Below are positions 53,234 through 63,021 of a stretch of DNA of 64,000 bases, piece by piece. How positions within the stretch are numbered: position 1 is the stretch's first letter; each line of letters opens with the position of its first letter. Below the pieces are notes generated by a model. That model made no database searches. It was not told where the DNA came from and saw only the letters and a program-made list of their open reading frames with translations. The stretch spans positions 1 through 64,000 of the forward strand of contig NZ_JAKKFD010000009.1 in the NCBI RefSeq assembly GCF_022229005.1. The letters are read 5' to 3'. A program made the translations under genes and the position numbers. Source of the stretch: Micromonospora trifolii. GTDB taxonomy: Bacteria; Actinomycetota; Actinomycetes; Mycobacteriales; Micromonosporaceae.

Positions 53234-54694
53234 ATGACCCACGCGAACTGCCCTCGGTGCGGCGGACGGCTGGCCCGGGACAACGACAGCGGACGGTGTA
53301 CGCCGTGCCAGTCCGCCGAGCGGGACCGGCTGAGCGCACCGCCGAAGGTTCCGGCGAGCTTCTGGGAACACGAGCCGGTGCGACAGGCCCTCGCCGAGCG
53401 GCATCTGGGGCGGGTGATCCGGGCGTATCGGTGCCATCCGTATCACGGGCGGATCGCGCTGCCGCAGACCGTGGTGGCGGGATGGCTTGGGATCACACAG
53501 GCGCAGTTGAGTCGCGTGGAGAACGGCCCACCGCTGGTGCACTTGGATCGTTTGGCCCATTGGGCAAAGCTTCTCGGGATACCAGCATCTTGTCTCTGGT
53601 TCACCCTCCCTGGACAGCCGCAGCGACCGGCCGAGACAGCCGGGAGCCCTCGCGCCTCAACCGAGGCACAGGGTGCCGGGCCGGACGAGGGCCGGCGGGC
53701 CTTGTTGGCCGCGATCGCCGCTGTCGCTGGCGGCGCGGGTCTGCTCGGCGGCAACGAGCTTGTCCAGCCTCGGCGAATCGGCACATCGGATATCGCTCGG
53801 CTGAACGCTGTGTTGGAGCTGTACCGGTCGGTGGACAGGGAATCTGGCGGTGGCCTGTTGTATCGGGAGGTGGCCCGGTTCGCCGAGTCGGTCTACCGGA
53901 TGCTTGATTGGTCGCACCCGGCTGGGCTTACATCGCCCCTCATTGCGGCGGTGGCGACAGCTCGACAATTGGCCGGCTGGACCGCGCTCGACGCGGGAAG
54001 GCATGACGACGCGCAGCGGCACTTCGTCGCCGGCGAGCGTGCCGCCTTGACTGCTGATAACGCACCGTTGGTCGCGATGATTCGGTACGCGCAGGCCAAG
54101 CAGCTCCAACACCTACGGCACAACCGGGATGCACTCGCGACACTGCAACTCACGTACGCGCAGCTCGGGTCACACGCGACCCCGGCAGCCAAAGCCCTGC
54201 TGTGGGGCGCGGAGGCCGCCTCGGCTGCGGCACTCGGGGACCACCAGACCGCCGTGACAACCCTCGGGAAGGCGAGCGACCAGTTCGAGCGCGTCGACAA
54301 GGACCGCGAGCCTGACTGGATGGGCTTCTACGACCGCGGCGAGTTGTTCGCTCAGTACGGGCGCGTGTACCGGGACATGGCACGACGAGACCGAAAGCAC
54401 GCGTCCGAGGCGGTGCGCTGGTGCAGAGATTCCATCGCCGCGTTCGGCGCGGAGAACGTGCGCAGCACCGTGCTCAACGAGGTCGGGCTGTGCAGCGCGT
54501 TGTTCCTTGCAGGCGAGCCCGAGCACGCGTTAGCGATCGGTAATCGGGTGCTGGAGAAGTCGCAGGTGATGAGTTCTAAGCGGGTCGTCGATCGAGTAAT
54601 CAATCTGCGCCGTGATTTCGCTCGGCATCGGAAACTTCCGGAGGTGGCCGCGTTCGACCGTGTCCTCGCCACTCGGGCAATGGCGTACATGTGA
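53234..54694 (+). CDS. XRE-family regulator with N-terminal zinc ribbon and TPR-like repeats
   Basis: 486 residues. Four cysteines at 6, 9, 22 and 25 form a zinc ribbon. An XRE HTH follows (GRIALPQTVVAGWLGITQAQ, LSRVENG), then a helical TPR-like region to the end. This is the actinobacterial layout of regulators that sense peptides or small ligands. ATG 53234 has GGAG six bases upstream. It overlaps the phosphotransferase by four bases (GTGA). Codon choice looks somewhat less GC-rich than in neighbours. Confidence 0.85.
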   Translation: MTHANCPRCGGRLARDNDSGRCTPCQSAERDRLSAPPKVPASFWEHEPVRQALAERHLGRVIRAYRCHPYHGRIALPQTVVAGWLGITQAQLSRVENGPPLVHLDRLAHWAKLLGIPASCLWFTLPGQPQRPAETAGSPRASTEAQGAGPDEGRRALLAAIAAVAGGAGLLGGNELVQPRRIGTSDIARLNAVLELYRSVDRESGGGLLYREVARFAESVYRMLDWSHPAGLTSPLIAAVATARQLAGWTALDAGRHDDAQRHFVAGERAALTADNAPLVAMIRYAQAKQLQHLRHNRDALATLQLTYAQLGSHATPAAKALLWGAEAASAAALGDHQTAVTTLGKASDQFERVDKDREPDWMGFYDRGELFAQYGRVYRDMARRDRKHASEAVRWCRDSIAAFGAENVRSTVLNEVGLCSALFLAGEPEHALAIGNRVLEKSQVMSSKRVVDRVINLRRDFARHRKLPEVAAFDRVLATRAMAYM

Positions 54695-55632
54695 GCGGGC
54701 GGTTCTCGCAGGCCGCGATGACAGCGGCCATGCGGGACGTCGCCGCCATCCTTGGTGTCTCTCCCGAGACAGCCCTCTTGCTGCAGTTGACCAACAATGC
54801 GGTTTTCGCGCTGCCTCGATCTGGAATCGTTATCCGGATCGCGAGAACCCATCAGCTCCTGGACCGGGTGACCAAGGTAGTTCAGCTTGGGCGTTGGTTT
54901 GCTCGGATCGACGCACCGACAATCCGGCTCGCACCCGATGTCGAGCAGCCGGTGCGAGTCGGCGACCTCGTCGCCTCAGTCTGGTCCTACGTCCGACCGT
55001 CACCGGTTGCTCCAACGGTGGAGGACCTCGGCCTTGTGCTGCGCGAGTTCCATGCTCTCGACGTGGCCCCCATTGCACTCCCGGCCTGGGATCCGGTCGG
55101 CGACGCCCGACGTCGCCTGGCCGACGCAGAAGGTCTCGATACGAATGACCGCGACTTCCTGGTGAAATGGTGCGATCGCTTGGAACCGCAGCTCGTTGCG
55201 CTCAGCCACCGGGAGGAGCCCAAGCTCGTCCACGGGGATGCCCATGTCGGCAACCTGCTGCGAGAGGCATCGGGCCGGGCGGTGATGTGCGACTTCGATG
55301 CCACGTGCATCGGGCCATGGCAGGTCGACCTGGCAGCGGTGGCGGTAGGCGAGGCACGGTTCGGAGGCACGGGCCTACATGAAGGGCTGGCTAGGGTCTA
55401 CGGCTACGACGTGACCTCGGACCAGTCGTGGACAGTCTTGCGAGAAGCTCGCGAATTGAAGATGATCGCCGCCGCCGTGCCGCTCATTAGCAACTCGCCA
55501 AGTGTCGCGGGCGAGTTCGCAGACCGCCTCAAATCAGTGCGAGAAGGTGACCCGAAAGCCCGTTGGAAGCCCTTCGCAGGTCTCGCGCCAAGCCGTCATC
55601 AACTACGTCTGTCGGCGAGCCGACACACGTGA
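54691..55632 (+). CDS. Aminoglycoside phosphotransferase-like kinase
   Basis: 313 residues of the APH/choline-kinase fold. The catalytic loop VHGDAHVGNLL (His 181, Asp 183, Asn 188) and metal-binding CDFDATCIG are intact. The N-lobe reads AVFALPRSGIVIRIAR. Drug resistance cannot be inferred; many are metabolite kinases. It is translationally coupled to the XRE-TPR regulator, so a signal-related substrate is plausible. It ends 54 bases before the helicase start. Confidence 0.82.
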   Translation: MSGRFSQAAMTAAMRDVAAILGVSPETALLLQLTNNAVFALPRSGIVIRIARTHQLLDRVTKVVQLGRWFARIDAPTIRLAPDVEQPVRVGDLVASVWSYVRPSPVAPTVEDLGLVLREFHALDVAPIALPAWDPVGDARRRLADAEGLDTNDRDFLVKWCDRLEPQLVALSHREEPKLVHGDAHVGNLLREASGRAVMCDFDATCIGPWQVDLAAVAVGEARFGGTGLHEGLARVYGYDVTSDQSWTVLREARELKMIAAAVPLISNSPSVAGEFADRLKSVREGDPKARWKPFAGLAPSRHQLRLSASRHT

Positions 55633-55674
55633 AGTGACGTGAGCCAGGGTCGGCCTCAAAGCGTCACGACCAAC

Positions 55675-55680
55675 TAGATT
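55675..55680 (+). promoter_or_regulatory. Leaderless -10 element of the PLD-helicase gene
   Basis: TAGATT is six bases before ATG 55687 without a ribosome-binding site, so the helicase has its own promoter. Confidence 0.45.
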
Positions 55681-55686
55681 GCGTGG

Positions 55687-58600
55687 ATGACGGATCTTGA
55701 GCGGGGTGTCTACGAGCACCTGATCACCCGTGAGCTGGCCGATCGCCTTCAACACGTCGACCCCGCCCTGATCCAACATCACAAACTCGACCCCGCCGAC
55801 GCCCACCAAACCCTCGCCCGCCACATCGCCACCCTGGCCGCCCGAGCCCTCCACTCCGTTCCGAACGGAGACGACAAGCTCCATCACCAGATCGCAATGG
55901 CGAACCAGATCGCCGAAGCCATCGCCACCCTGAGCCCCAAGGCAGCGACACAACAGGACCAGGTAACCGACGCCAAACACCTGCTCCACGCCATCGCCGC
56001 CCCACCAACCCCACCCGCGGAACCCGCCTTCCCGCAGCGCCCCACAACTCCCCTCTCCACCGGCGCCCTGCTCGTCAATGGCCGTCACCAGCCCCGCATC
56101 GGCCACGAGGTCAACCACGAGATGGCGTCGGCCGAAAGCGTCGACCTGCTCTGCGCGTTCATCAAGTGGCACGGCCTGCGCATCGTCGAGCCGGCCATCC
56201 GCGAGCTGATCGCCAGAGGCGGCAAGGTCCGCGTCATCACCACCACCTACCTCGGCGCGACCGATCAGCGAGCGCTAGACCGGCTCGCCGAGCTGGGCGC
56301 CGAGATCAAGGTGTCGTACGAAACAAGGACGACCCGCCTGCATGCGAAGGCGTGGCTGTTCCGCCGCAACAACGGCACCACTACCGCCTACGTCGGCTCG
56401 TCGAATCTGTCGAAGACCGCGCTGGTGGACGGCGTGGAGTGGAACGTCCGCATCTCGAACATGGAACAGCCGCACGTCATCGACACGTTCACCGCGACGT
56501 TCGAGGACTACTGGAACGATCCGGCGTTCGAGACGTACGACGCGGCCAGGGACGCCGAACGGCTACGCCACGCGTTGAGTGGGGAGCGCCGCGACGAAGC
56601 ACCGACCCAGATTTCGAACCTGGACGTGCGCCCGTACCCGTATCAGGCCGAGATCCTGGCGGACCTGGACGCCGAGCGCCTGGTGCACGGGCGCTGGCGC
56701 AACCTGGTGGTGATGGCGACCGGCACCGGTAAGACAGTGGTCGCCGCCCTCGACTACCGCCGGCTACACAAGGCGGGACGAGCCGACTCGCTGCTCTTCG
56801 TCGCTCATCAGGAGCAGATCCTGCGGCAGAGTCTGTCGACGTTCCGGCAGGTCATGGGGGACGGCAGCTTCGGCGAGACGTTGGTCGCGGGCGAGAAGCC
56901 GAACGGTTGGAAGCACGTCTTCGCTTCCATCCAGTCGCTGCACCGCCGCGAGGTCGACCCCGAGGCGTACGACATGGTGATCGTCGACGAGTTCCACCAC
57001 GCGGAAGCGCCGACGTACACGCGGCTGCTGGAACGGCTGCGTCCCCGCGTACTCCTGGGCCTGACCGCGACCCCCGACCGGGCCGACGGCGGCGACGTGC
57101 GCCGGTGGTTCGACGGGCGCGCGGCCGTTGAGCTGCACCTGTGGGAGGCGTTGGAGCGGCAGTTGTTGTCGCCGTTCCAGTATTTCGGGCTGCACGACAA
57201 CGAGGACCTCTCGCACCTCACCTGGAAGCGCGGCCAGGGCTACGACCCGATGCAGCTGAGCACCGTTTACACCGGCAACGATGCGCGGGCGCGGACTGTG
57301 CTACGCGCGGTCCGCGAGAAGGTGGACGTTGGTCGGATGCGCGCGCTCGGGTTCTGCGTGAGCATCGGGCACGCGGAGTTCATGGCCAACTCGTTCAGGA
57401 AGCACGGCGTCGAGGCGGCGGCGGTGACCTCGCGCGCCGGCACCGACCGGGCCACGCTGTTGCGGGACTTCAAGGCCGGCAAGCTGCGGGTGCTCTTCAC
57501 GGTGGACCTGTTCAACGAGGGCGTTGACCTGCCGATGGTCGACACGATCCTGATGCTGCGGCCCACCGAAAGCGCCACGATCTTCCTGCAACAGCTCGGC
57601 CGTGGCCTGCGCCTCGACGACGACAAGCCCTGCCTCACGGTGCTCGACTTCATGGGTGGGCAGCACGCCAACTTCCGCTTCGACCTGCGTTGGCGTGCCT
57701 TGACCGGGGTCAGCCGGCGGGCGATCACCGAGGCGGTCCGCGACGACTTCCCGAGCCTTCCGAGTGGCTGCCACGTCGAGCTGGACCGGGTGGCGAAGGA
57801 AGTCGTGCTCGCCAACCTGCGATCGGCCCTGCCCACCTCGAAGGCCGGCCTCGTGTCTGAGCTGCGGCAGCTCGGCGACGTCACCCTGGTGACGTTCCTC
57901 CGCGAGACCGGCCTGGAGATCGAGGACGTGTACCGATCGGCCAGCATTGGCGGCTGGACCGGGCTGCGGCGCCTCGCCGGCATCGAGACGTCCACACCCG
58001 GTCCCGATGACCGTGAGTTGGGCCGGGCCATCGGTCGCATGCTGCACACCGACGACATCGACCGGCTAGACCTGCTGACCCGGGTCGCCTCCGGACCGCC
58101 CGCGCCAGGTCAGCAGGTGTACGCGGGGAGCGGCCGGCTGCTGGACATGCTGCACTTCAGCCTCTGGGGGCCGAACGCGCCCCTCGCGTCGCGCGACGAA
58201 CGGCTGGCGCGGCTGTGGAAGGAACCGGCCCGCTGCGCCGAGTTGCGGCAGGTCGCCGAGGTGTTGCGGGACCGCATTCACCGCGTCACGCCGACAGCCA
58301 CTCCAGGTGCGGTGCCGTTGCGGGTGCACGCCCGGTACAGCCGCAACGAGGCATGCGCCGCCTTCGGGATGACCAACCCCGGGTCGCTGCGCGAAGGGGT
58401 GAAGTGGCTGCCCGACGCCCAGGCCGACCTGTTCTTCGTCACCCTGGTCAAGTCCGAGGCGCACTACTCCCCCACCACGATGTACGCCGACCGGGCCATC
58501 ACCGACACCCTGTTCCAGTGGGAGTCACAGAGCACCACCTCTGCGGCGTCGACGACCGGGCAGCGCTACACGTCGGGCGGCTCGACAGTGCACCTCTTCG

Positions 58601-58770
58601 TCCGGGAAACCCGCATCGCCGACCGCGACCTGGGCGCACCGCCGTACCTCTACGCCGGGCCGATGACGTACCAGGAGCACACCGGCGACCGACCCATGCG
58701 CATCCTCTGGAAGCTGCACCACGCGCTGCCCGCCGACACGTACGCCGCAGCTCGGGCCATCGCCGCCTGA
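55687..58770 (+). CDS. PLD-nuclease / superfamily 2 helicase / DUF3427 protein
   Basis: 1,027 residues. Domain order: helical N-terminus; PLD-like nuclease at about 140-280 with HAK near residue 218 and GSSNLS near 236; SF2 helicase at about 310-680 with ATGTGKT near 344, DEFHH near 434, TATP near 459 and QQLGRGLR near 635; DUF3427-type C-terminus. Such proteins are predicted DNA-acting enzymes often found in defence islands. No methylase or partner nuclease is adjacent, so it may work alone or with the XRE-APH pair. Phage defence is inference. Confidence 0.88.
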   Translation: MTDLERGVYEHLITRELADRLQHVDPALIQHHKLDPADAHQTLARHIATLAARALHSVPNGDDKLHHQIAMANQIAEAIATLSPKAATQQDQVTDAKHLLHAIAAPPTPPAEPAFPQRPTTPLSTGALLVNGRHQPRIGHEVNHEMASAESVDLLCAFIKWHGLRIVEPAIRELIARGGKVRVITTTYLGATDQRALDRLAELGAEIKVSYETRTTRLHAKAWLFRRNNGTTTAYVGSSNLSKTALVDGVEWNVRISNMEQPHVIDTFTATFEDYWNDPAFETYDAARDAERLRHALSGERRDEAPTQISNLDVRPYPYQAEILADLDAERLVHGRWRNLVVMATGTGKTVVAALDYRRLHKAGRADSLLFVAHQEQILRQSLSTFRQVMGDGSFGETLVAGEKPNGWKHVFASIQSLHRREVDPEAYDMVIVDEFHHAEAPTYTRLLERLRPRVLLGLTATPDRADGGDVRRWFDGRAAVELHLWEALERQLLSPFQYFGLHDNEDLSHLTWKRGQGYDPMQLSTVYTGNDARARTVLRAVREKVDVGRMRALGFCVSIGHAEFMANSFRKHGVEAAAVTSRAGTDRATLLRDFKAGKLRVLFTVDLFNEGVDLPMVDTILMLRPTESATIFLQQLGRGLRLDDDKPCLTVLDFMGGQHANFRFDLRWRALTGVSRRAITEAVRDDFPSLPSGCHVELDRVAKEVVLANLRSALPTSKAGLVSELRQLGDVTLVTFLRETGLEIEDVYRSASIGGWTGLRRLAGIETSTPGPDDRELGRAIGRMLHTDDIDRLDLLTRVASGPPAPGQQVYAGSGRLLDMLHFSLWGPNAPLASRDERLARLWKEPARCAELRQVAEVLRDRIHRVTPTATPGAVPLRVHARYSRNEACAAFGMTNPGSLREGVKWLPDAQADLFFVTLVKSEAHYSPTTMYADRAITDTLFQWESQSTTSAASTTGQRYTSGGSTVHLFVRETRIADRDLGAPPYLYAGPMTYQEHTGDRPMRILWKLHHALPADTYAAARAIAA

Positions 58771-58796
58771 TATCGGCCGTCCGTCCGCTCGCCCGG

Positions 58797-60950
58797 CTAC
58801 CCCTTCGCCACGGCCTCCGGCTCCGGCGGGACGTGCGGCCCGCCGGCCGGTCGCTCGTCGCCGCGGCCCGGCCACCACGCCTTGTGCCCGATCAGCGCGG
58901 TCAGCGCTGGCACGAAGAACATCGACATGACGAACGCCGACAGCACGATGCCGATCGCCACCGCGAAGCCCATCTGCTGCAGGAACGAGATCGGAGCAAG
59001 CAGCAGCACCGCGAACGTCCCGGCCAGGATCAAGCCTGCTGCCGCGACCGTCGGGCCGGCGTGTTCGACCCCGATGGCGGCGGCCTGGTGCGGCTCATTG
59101 CCCTCCCGCGCCTCCTCGCGTAGTCGGGCGATCATCAGGATGTTGTAGTCAGTCCCGATCGCCACCACGAAGAGGTAAAGGATGATCGGCAGCTGGAAGG
59201 TGACACCGGGCTCGCCCTGCAACCCTTGGAAGAGGTAGACAGTGGCACCCAGCGTGGCGGCGAAGTTGAGCAGCACCGCTATCACGAGGTAGATCGGCGC
59301 GACCAGACTGCGCAGCAGCAGCGCGAGGATAAGCGCGATCAGGCCGGCCGCGACCGGCAGGATCACCGACAGGTCCCGGTTGTTGGCCGAGTTGATGTCC
59401 GCGAAGATCGCGGTGGTCCCGCCGACCAGCGCCCGGGTGCCCGGCGGGGCCGCCGCGTGCACGGCACTGCGCAAGTCGTCGCGGACGAGGGTGATCGCCT
59501 CGTTGGAGACCGGGTTCTCGTTGAGCAGCAGGTTGACCCGGGCCACACTCGGGTCGGTGCTGCGCTCCGGGGGCTGTGCCTGGCCCACACCCGGGGCTTT
59601 CGCCACGGCCGCCGCGAAGTCGTTGACCTGCTGCTCGTTCAACGGCGACCCGTTGCTGGTAGTCAGGTAGACCTCGGTAGGGGCGAGCGCACCGGCGGCG
59701 AACCCGCGCTGTAGGTCCTGTGCGGCCTTCGCCGACTCGGTGTCCTGCGGGAAGCCGGCGCTGAAGTCGTAGTCGGCCTTGTAGCCGAGCACGCCCGCGG
59801 CGAGCGCGACCAGGAGGACGCCGGAGGCCGCCGCGACAAGCGCCGGCCGGCGCCCGACCGTGTTGCCGAGCCGGTGCCAGATGGTGGCCTTGGGCGCACG
59901 CTGCCACGCCTTCGAGGGCCAGAAGACGTAACGGCCGAGCAGGGAGACGACCGCCGGGATGAGGGTGAGCGAGGTGACCAGCATGACGCCGACCGCGATC
60001 GCGAGCGCCGGACCGAGGGAGCCGAAGAAGCCCAGCGAGGCGAGGAGCAGCACGAGGAACGCGACGATGACCGCTCCGGCGGCCGAGGTGATGACCTCGC
60101 CGACCCGCTGGACGGTGACGATCATCGCGGTGCGCTTGTCGTCGCCGGCGCGCAGCCGCTCCCGGTAGCGGAAGAGCAGGAACAGGATGTAGTCCGTGCC
60201 GATGCCGAACAGCACGATCAGCAGGATCGTCTGCAGATCCTGGCTGACACTGAGGTCGAATGCCTTGCCTGCGGCGGCGACAAGACCCGTCGTGATGCTC
60301 AGGACGACGCCGACGACCACCACGGGCAGCAGCGCCGCGATGGGGCTGCGGAAGATGACGAGGATCAGTCCGATGATCAGGATGATCGTCGCGACGCCGA
60401 CCACAGCGAAGGCGTTGTTGAAGGTGTCCTCGTTGTCGACGAAGCTCGCCACGTCACCGGCCACGCCTGCGGTCAGCCCACTGTTCGCTAGCTCCGGGCC
60501 GATGTCCGCGCGCAGGTCGCGCACGGCGTCGAGCAGTGCCGGGTCGTCGGGGGTGGGGGCGTCGAGCCCGACGTTGATGATCTGCACCGACTTGTCCGGT
60601 GCGACCGCAGGCGGGCCGGTCAGGTAGCCGGACGTGCGCGGGATGTTCTTGGCCTTGAGCGACTGGGCGAGCTGGCCCACCTTCGCCTCGTCCGCCGACG
60701 TGAGTTTCTGACCGTCGGCGCGCTTGACCACGATGGTCGCCGTCGCGGTGGCCTGCTGCGGGAACGCCTTCTGCCCCAGCTCGGTGGCCTGCACCGACTC
60801 GTACGAGCGAGGCAGGAAGCTTTCCTGGTCGGCGGAGGTGATGTCGCTCAGGGACGGTGTGGTGAGGATGATGGCGGCTGCCGCGACCACCCACCCGGCG
60901 ATCACCCACCACGCTCTGCCCACGACGAATCTGCCCAGCCGCTCGAACAT
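58797..60950 (-). CDS. MMPL-family RND transporter
   Basis: 717 residues with about 12 membrane segments in two halves: GRAWWVIAGWVVAAAAIILT, TIILIIGLILVIF, LLIVLFGIGTDYILFLLF in the first half and repeated FVVAIGTDYNILMIARLREE and AGTFAVLLLAPISFLQQMGF in the second. The GTDY motif holds the proton-relay acid. It likely exports lipids, siderophores or other envelope compounds. ATG 60950 has GGGGGG four bases upstream. It converges with the helicase gene. Confidence 0.93.
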   Translation of the reverse strand: MFERLGRFVVGRAWWVIAGWVVAAAAIILTTPSLSDITSADQESFLPRSYESVQATELGQKAFPQQATATATIVVKRADGQKLTSADEAKVGQLAQSLKAKNIPRTSGYLTGPPAVAPDKSVQIINVGLDAPTPDDPALLDAVRDLRADIGPELANSGLTAGVAGDVASFVDNEDTFNNAFAVVGVATIILIIGLILVIFRSPIAALLPVVVVGVVLSITTGLVAAAGKAFDLSVSQDLQTILLIVLFGIGTDYILFLLFRYRERLRAGDDKRTAMIVTVQRVGEVITSAAGAVIVAFLVLLLASLGFFGSLGPALAIAVGVMLVTSLTLIPAVVSLLGRYVFWPSKAWQRAPKATIWHRLGNTVGRRPALVAAASGVLLVALAAGVLGYKADYDFSAGFPQDTESAKAAQDLQRGFAAGALAPTEVYLTTSNGSPLNEQQVNDFAAAVAKAPGVGQAQPPERSTDPSVARVNLLLNENPVSNEAITLVRDDLRSAVHAAAPPGTRALVGGTTAIFADINSANNRDLSVILPVAAGLIALILALLLRSLVAPIYLVIAVLLNFAATLGATVYLFQGLQGEPGVTFQLPIILYLFVVAIGTDYNILMIARLREEAREGNEPHQAAAIGVEHAGPTVAAAGLILAGTFAVLLLAPISFLQQMGFAVAIGIVLSAFVMSMFFVPALTALIGHKAWWPGRGDERPAGGPHVPPEPEAVAKG

Positions 60951-61158
60951 GGTTCCCCCCGTGTTTCCGGCACAACCGACGTCTGGTGGCCGAGGCGCCC
61001 ACAGACGCCCCGATCACCACCCTGCGCTACCGACATGCAGCGTACCGTCACGCCTAATCCTTTTCGGACGCACGGGAGTGTCGGGCGCGTGCTTTTCAGC
61101 CTCGCCGCCGATGACCAGGCAGCCGTCCGGGTACCACACCTGGTGACTGATCACGCAC

Positions 61159-61164
61159 TAGGTT
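61159..61164 (+). promoter_or_regulatory. Leaderless -10 element of the VOC gene
   Basis: TAGGTT is six bases before ATG 61171. Confidence 0.4.
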
Positions 61165-61170
61165 GGGGGC

Positions 61171-61608
61171 ATGGAGCAGCGGATCAGCCTGATCACCCTT
61201 GGCGTCAGCGACCTGGCGCGCGCCAAGGCGTTCTACGAGCACCTTGGCTGGCGTGGCCAGGAGGTTGAGGAGACGGTCTTCATCCAGGCCGGTGGCCTGG
61301 CGGTCGTTCTGTGGGGCCGCGACAAGCTCGCCGACGACGCCGGCATCGCCGACCCGGGCACCGACGGCTTCGGCGGGGTGGCCCTCGCCCAGAACGTCCG
61401 ATCCCGCGAAGAGGTGGACGAGGTGATCACCACGGCCACCGAGGCGGGTGCCACGGTGACCAAGCCGGCCCGGGAGACCTTCTACGGCGGCTACGCGGGC
61501 TATTTCGCCGACCCGGACGGTCACCTCTGGGAGATCGCCTGGAACCCCGGCTTCACCCTCGCGGACGACGGCTCCCTCACCGTCCCCGACTTCAGCGCCA
61601 CAAACTGA
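61171..61608 (+). CDS. VOC-family (glyoxalase/dioxygenase fold) protein
   Basis: 145 residues. ISLITLGVSDLARAKAFYEH opens the first beta-alpha-beta-beta-beta unit and GGYAGYFADPDGHLWEIAWN closes the second, as in glyoxalase-like proteins. A final Glu in WEIAWN is a likely metal ligand. The reaction is unknown. Confidence 0.9.
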   Translation: MEQRISLITLGVSDLARAKAFYEHLGWRGQEVEETVFIQAGGLAVVLWGRDKLADDAGIADPGTDGFGGVALAQNVRSREEVDEVITTATEAGATVTKPARETFYGGYAGYFADPDGHLWEIAWNPGFTLADDGSLTVPDFSATN

Positions 61609-61647
61609 GCAAACCGCCGCGAGCACTGAAAGCCGCAAAACCCTTGA

Positions 61648-62874
61648 TCAGGGCGCCGGAGATGGGCAGAGCAGCGGGTCCAGCAACGGCAGTTGAAGGG
61701 GATCCAGGCAGATCGCCAGCAGCCCCGGATCCGGCGAAGGCGTCGCGGTCGCCGTAACAGTCGGGGTCGGCGTCGGCGAGACCGACGCGACGGGCGGCGT
61801 CGGCAGGGCTGACGCGGGCGGGTCCGTGGTGGGGACCAGCCCAGGCGTCGGCAGCGAACTGGCCGATGGGGTCGGGACGACGGCTGGCGGCAGGGCCGGC
61901 GGCAGGGCCACCACGACAGTGGCTTCCGCCACTGTGGAGACAGCAAGCGGCCGAACGGACGACACGTTCGGTGGGCTCCACACGGCACTGTCGGCCGAGC
62001 CGACCCGCGACCTGGGCGCCACCGGCCCGACGGGACCGATCGGAACGAGGATCGCCCCAACCCTTGGCACGTCCAGGGCGACGATCTCCGCCGAGGGCAC
62101 CGGCGCGCCAGGACCTGACGCGCCGGGCCCCAGAGCGCCCGGGCCGAGCGTCACGAACACCACTGCAGCGACGGCGGCAGCGCCGAGCGCCCGCCGGTCG
62201 GGGCGTACCGCGGTCAGCGGTGCGTCGTCGGGGTCCACCAACAGAAGGGGCGCAGGCGGGTCGGCTCGGTGCGCGGCCAGCAGCTCGTCGACCTGCGCGA
62301 TGACGGCGGCACGATCGCCAGCAGCCGCGAGTGTGAGGTAGAAGCGGAAGTTCACCGAGGCATTCGCCGGGACCAGCAGCCCTTGGAGTCGGCCCCGGTC
62401 GGGCAGCAGGGTGACCGGCACGTCGGGGTGGTGGGCGGGGCCGACCAGGTCCGCGTACCGCCACTCGCGGCGGTGTTCACGGCCACCGAAGGCCACCCGC
62501 TGGCTGGTCACGACGGCCATCCCGATGTCGACGACACGCAGGCCCGCCGGCAGCGCCTCGCCCGAAGCCTCGGCGAAGGAACAGAAGCCGCCCGGCCTGG
62601 GCAGCCCGGGGATGTGCCGCGCCTCGGCCTCGACAAGCTGGGCGACGGGGAGGACGCGGAAGACGAGTTCGTCGTCGTCGAGGTCCACCGGTAGGCCGGT
62701 GCGGGGCTGCGTACACCCGAGGAAGCTGGCGGCTTCGATGCGGAGCCGGGCCAGGTGGTCGTCGCGGCGCCGCCACGCGTCGGTGGCGTCGCGGTACGCG
62801 CGCTGCCGGCGCTCGTTCTCGCGCTCGGCCCAGGCGATCCGCCAGGGGGCGCAGGACACAGAGGTCACTGTCAC
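61648..62874 (-). CDS. Single-span protein with Pro/Thr/Ser-rich C-terminus
   Basis: 408 residues. A globular, cytoplasmic N-terminal part (VLPVAQLVEAEARHIPGLPR, MAVVTSQRVAFGGREHRREW) is followed by one membrane segment (ALGAAAVAAVVFVTLGPGAL) and a long low-complexity tail of Pro/Thr/Val/Ser, perhaps a wall-spanning stalk. No family was recognised. The GTG start at 62874 is uncertain; the next in-frame GTG at 62868 is equally possible. Confidence 0.6.
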   Translation of the reverse strand: MTVTSVSCAPWRIAWAERENERRQRAYRDATDAWRRRDDHLARLRIEAASFLGCTQPRTGLPVDLDDDELVFRVLPVAQLVEAEARHIPGLPRPGGFCSFAEASGEALPAGLRVVDIGMAVVTSQRVAFGGREHRREWRYADLVGPAHHPDVPVTLLPDRGRLQGLLVPANASVNFRFYLTLAAAGDRAAVIAQVDELLAAHRADPPAPLLLVDPDDAPLTAVRPDRRALGAAAVAAVVFVTLGPGALGPGASGPGAPVPSAEIVALDVPRVGAILVPIGPVGPVAPRSRVGSADSAVWSPPNVSSVRPLAVSTVAEATVVVALPPALPPAVVPTPSASSLPTPGLVPTTDPPASALPTPPVASVSPTPTPTVTATATPSPDPGLLAICLDPLQLPLLDPLLCPSPAP

Positions 62875-63021
62875 ACGCGGTACAACCGCTCACGTACGTG
62901 ACAGGCAACGCGACCAGGATCGATGCATCCCGTTGCGCCCGAAAGGAGAGTATTGACGGACACCAGAGTCGGTGCGGTGAAGCTAGCCTGCCCAGGACCC
63001 CGGCGGGCGAGGAGCTTCCTG

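Noticed and set aside
54691..55632. Calling the APH-fold gene an aminoglycoside-resistance determinant
   Set aside because: Only fold-level motifs are shared; substrate residues of known resistance enzymes are not recognisable.
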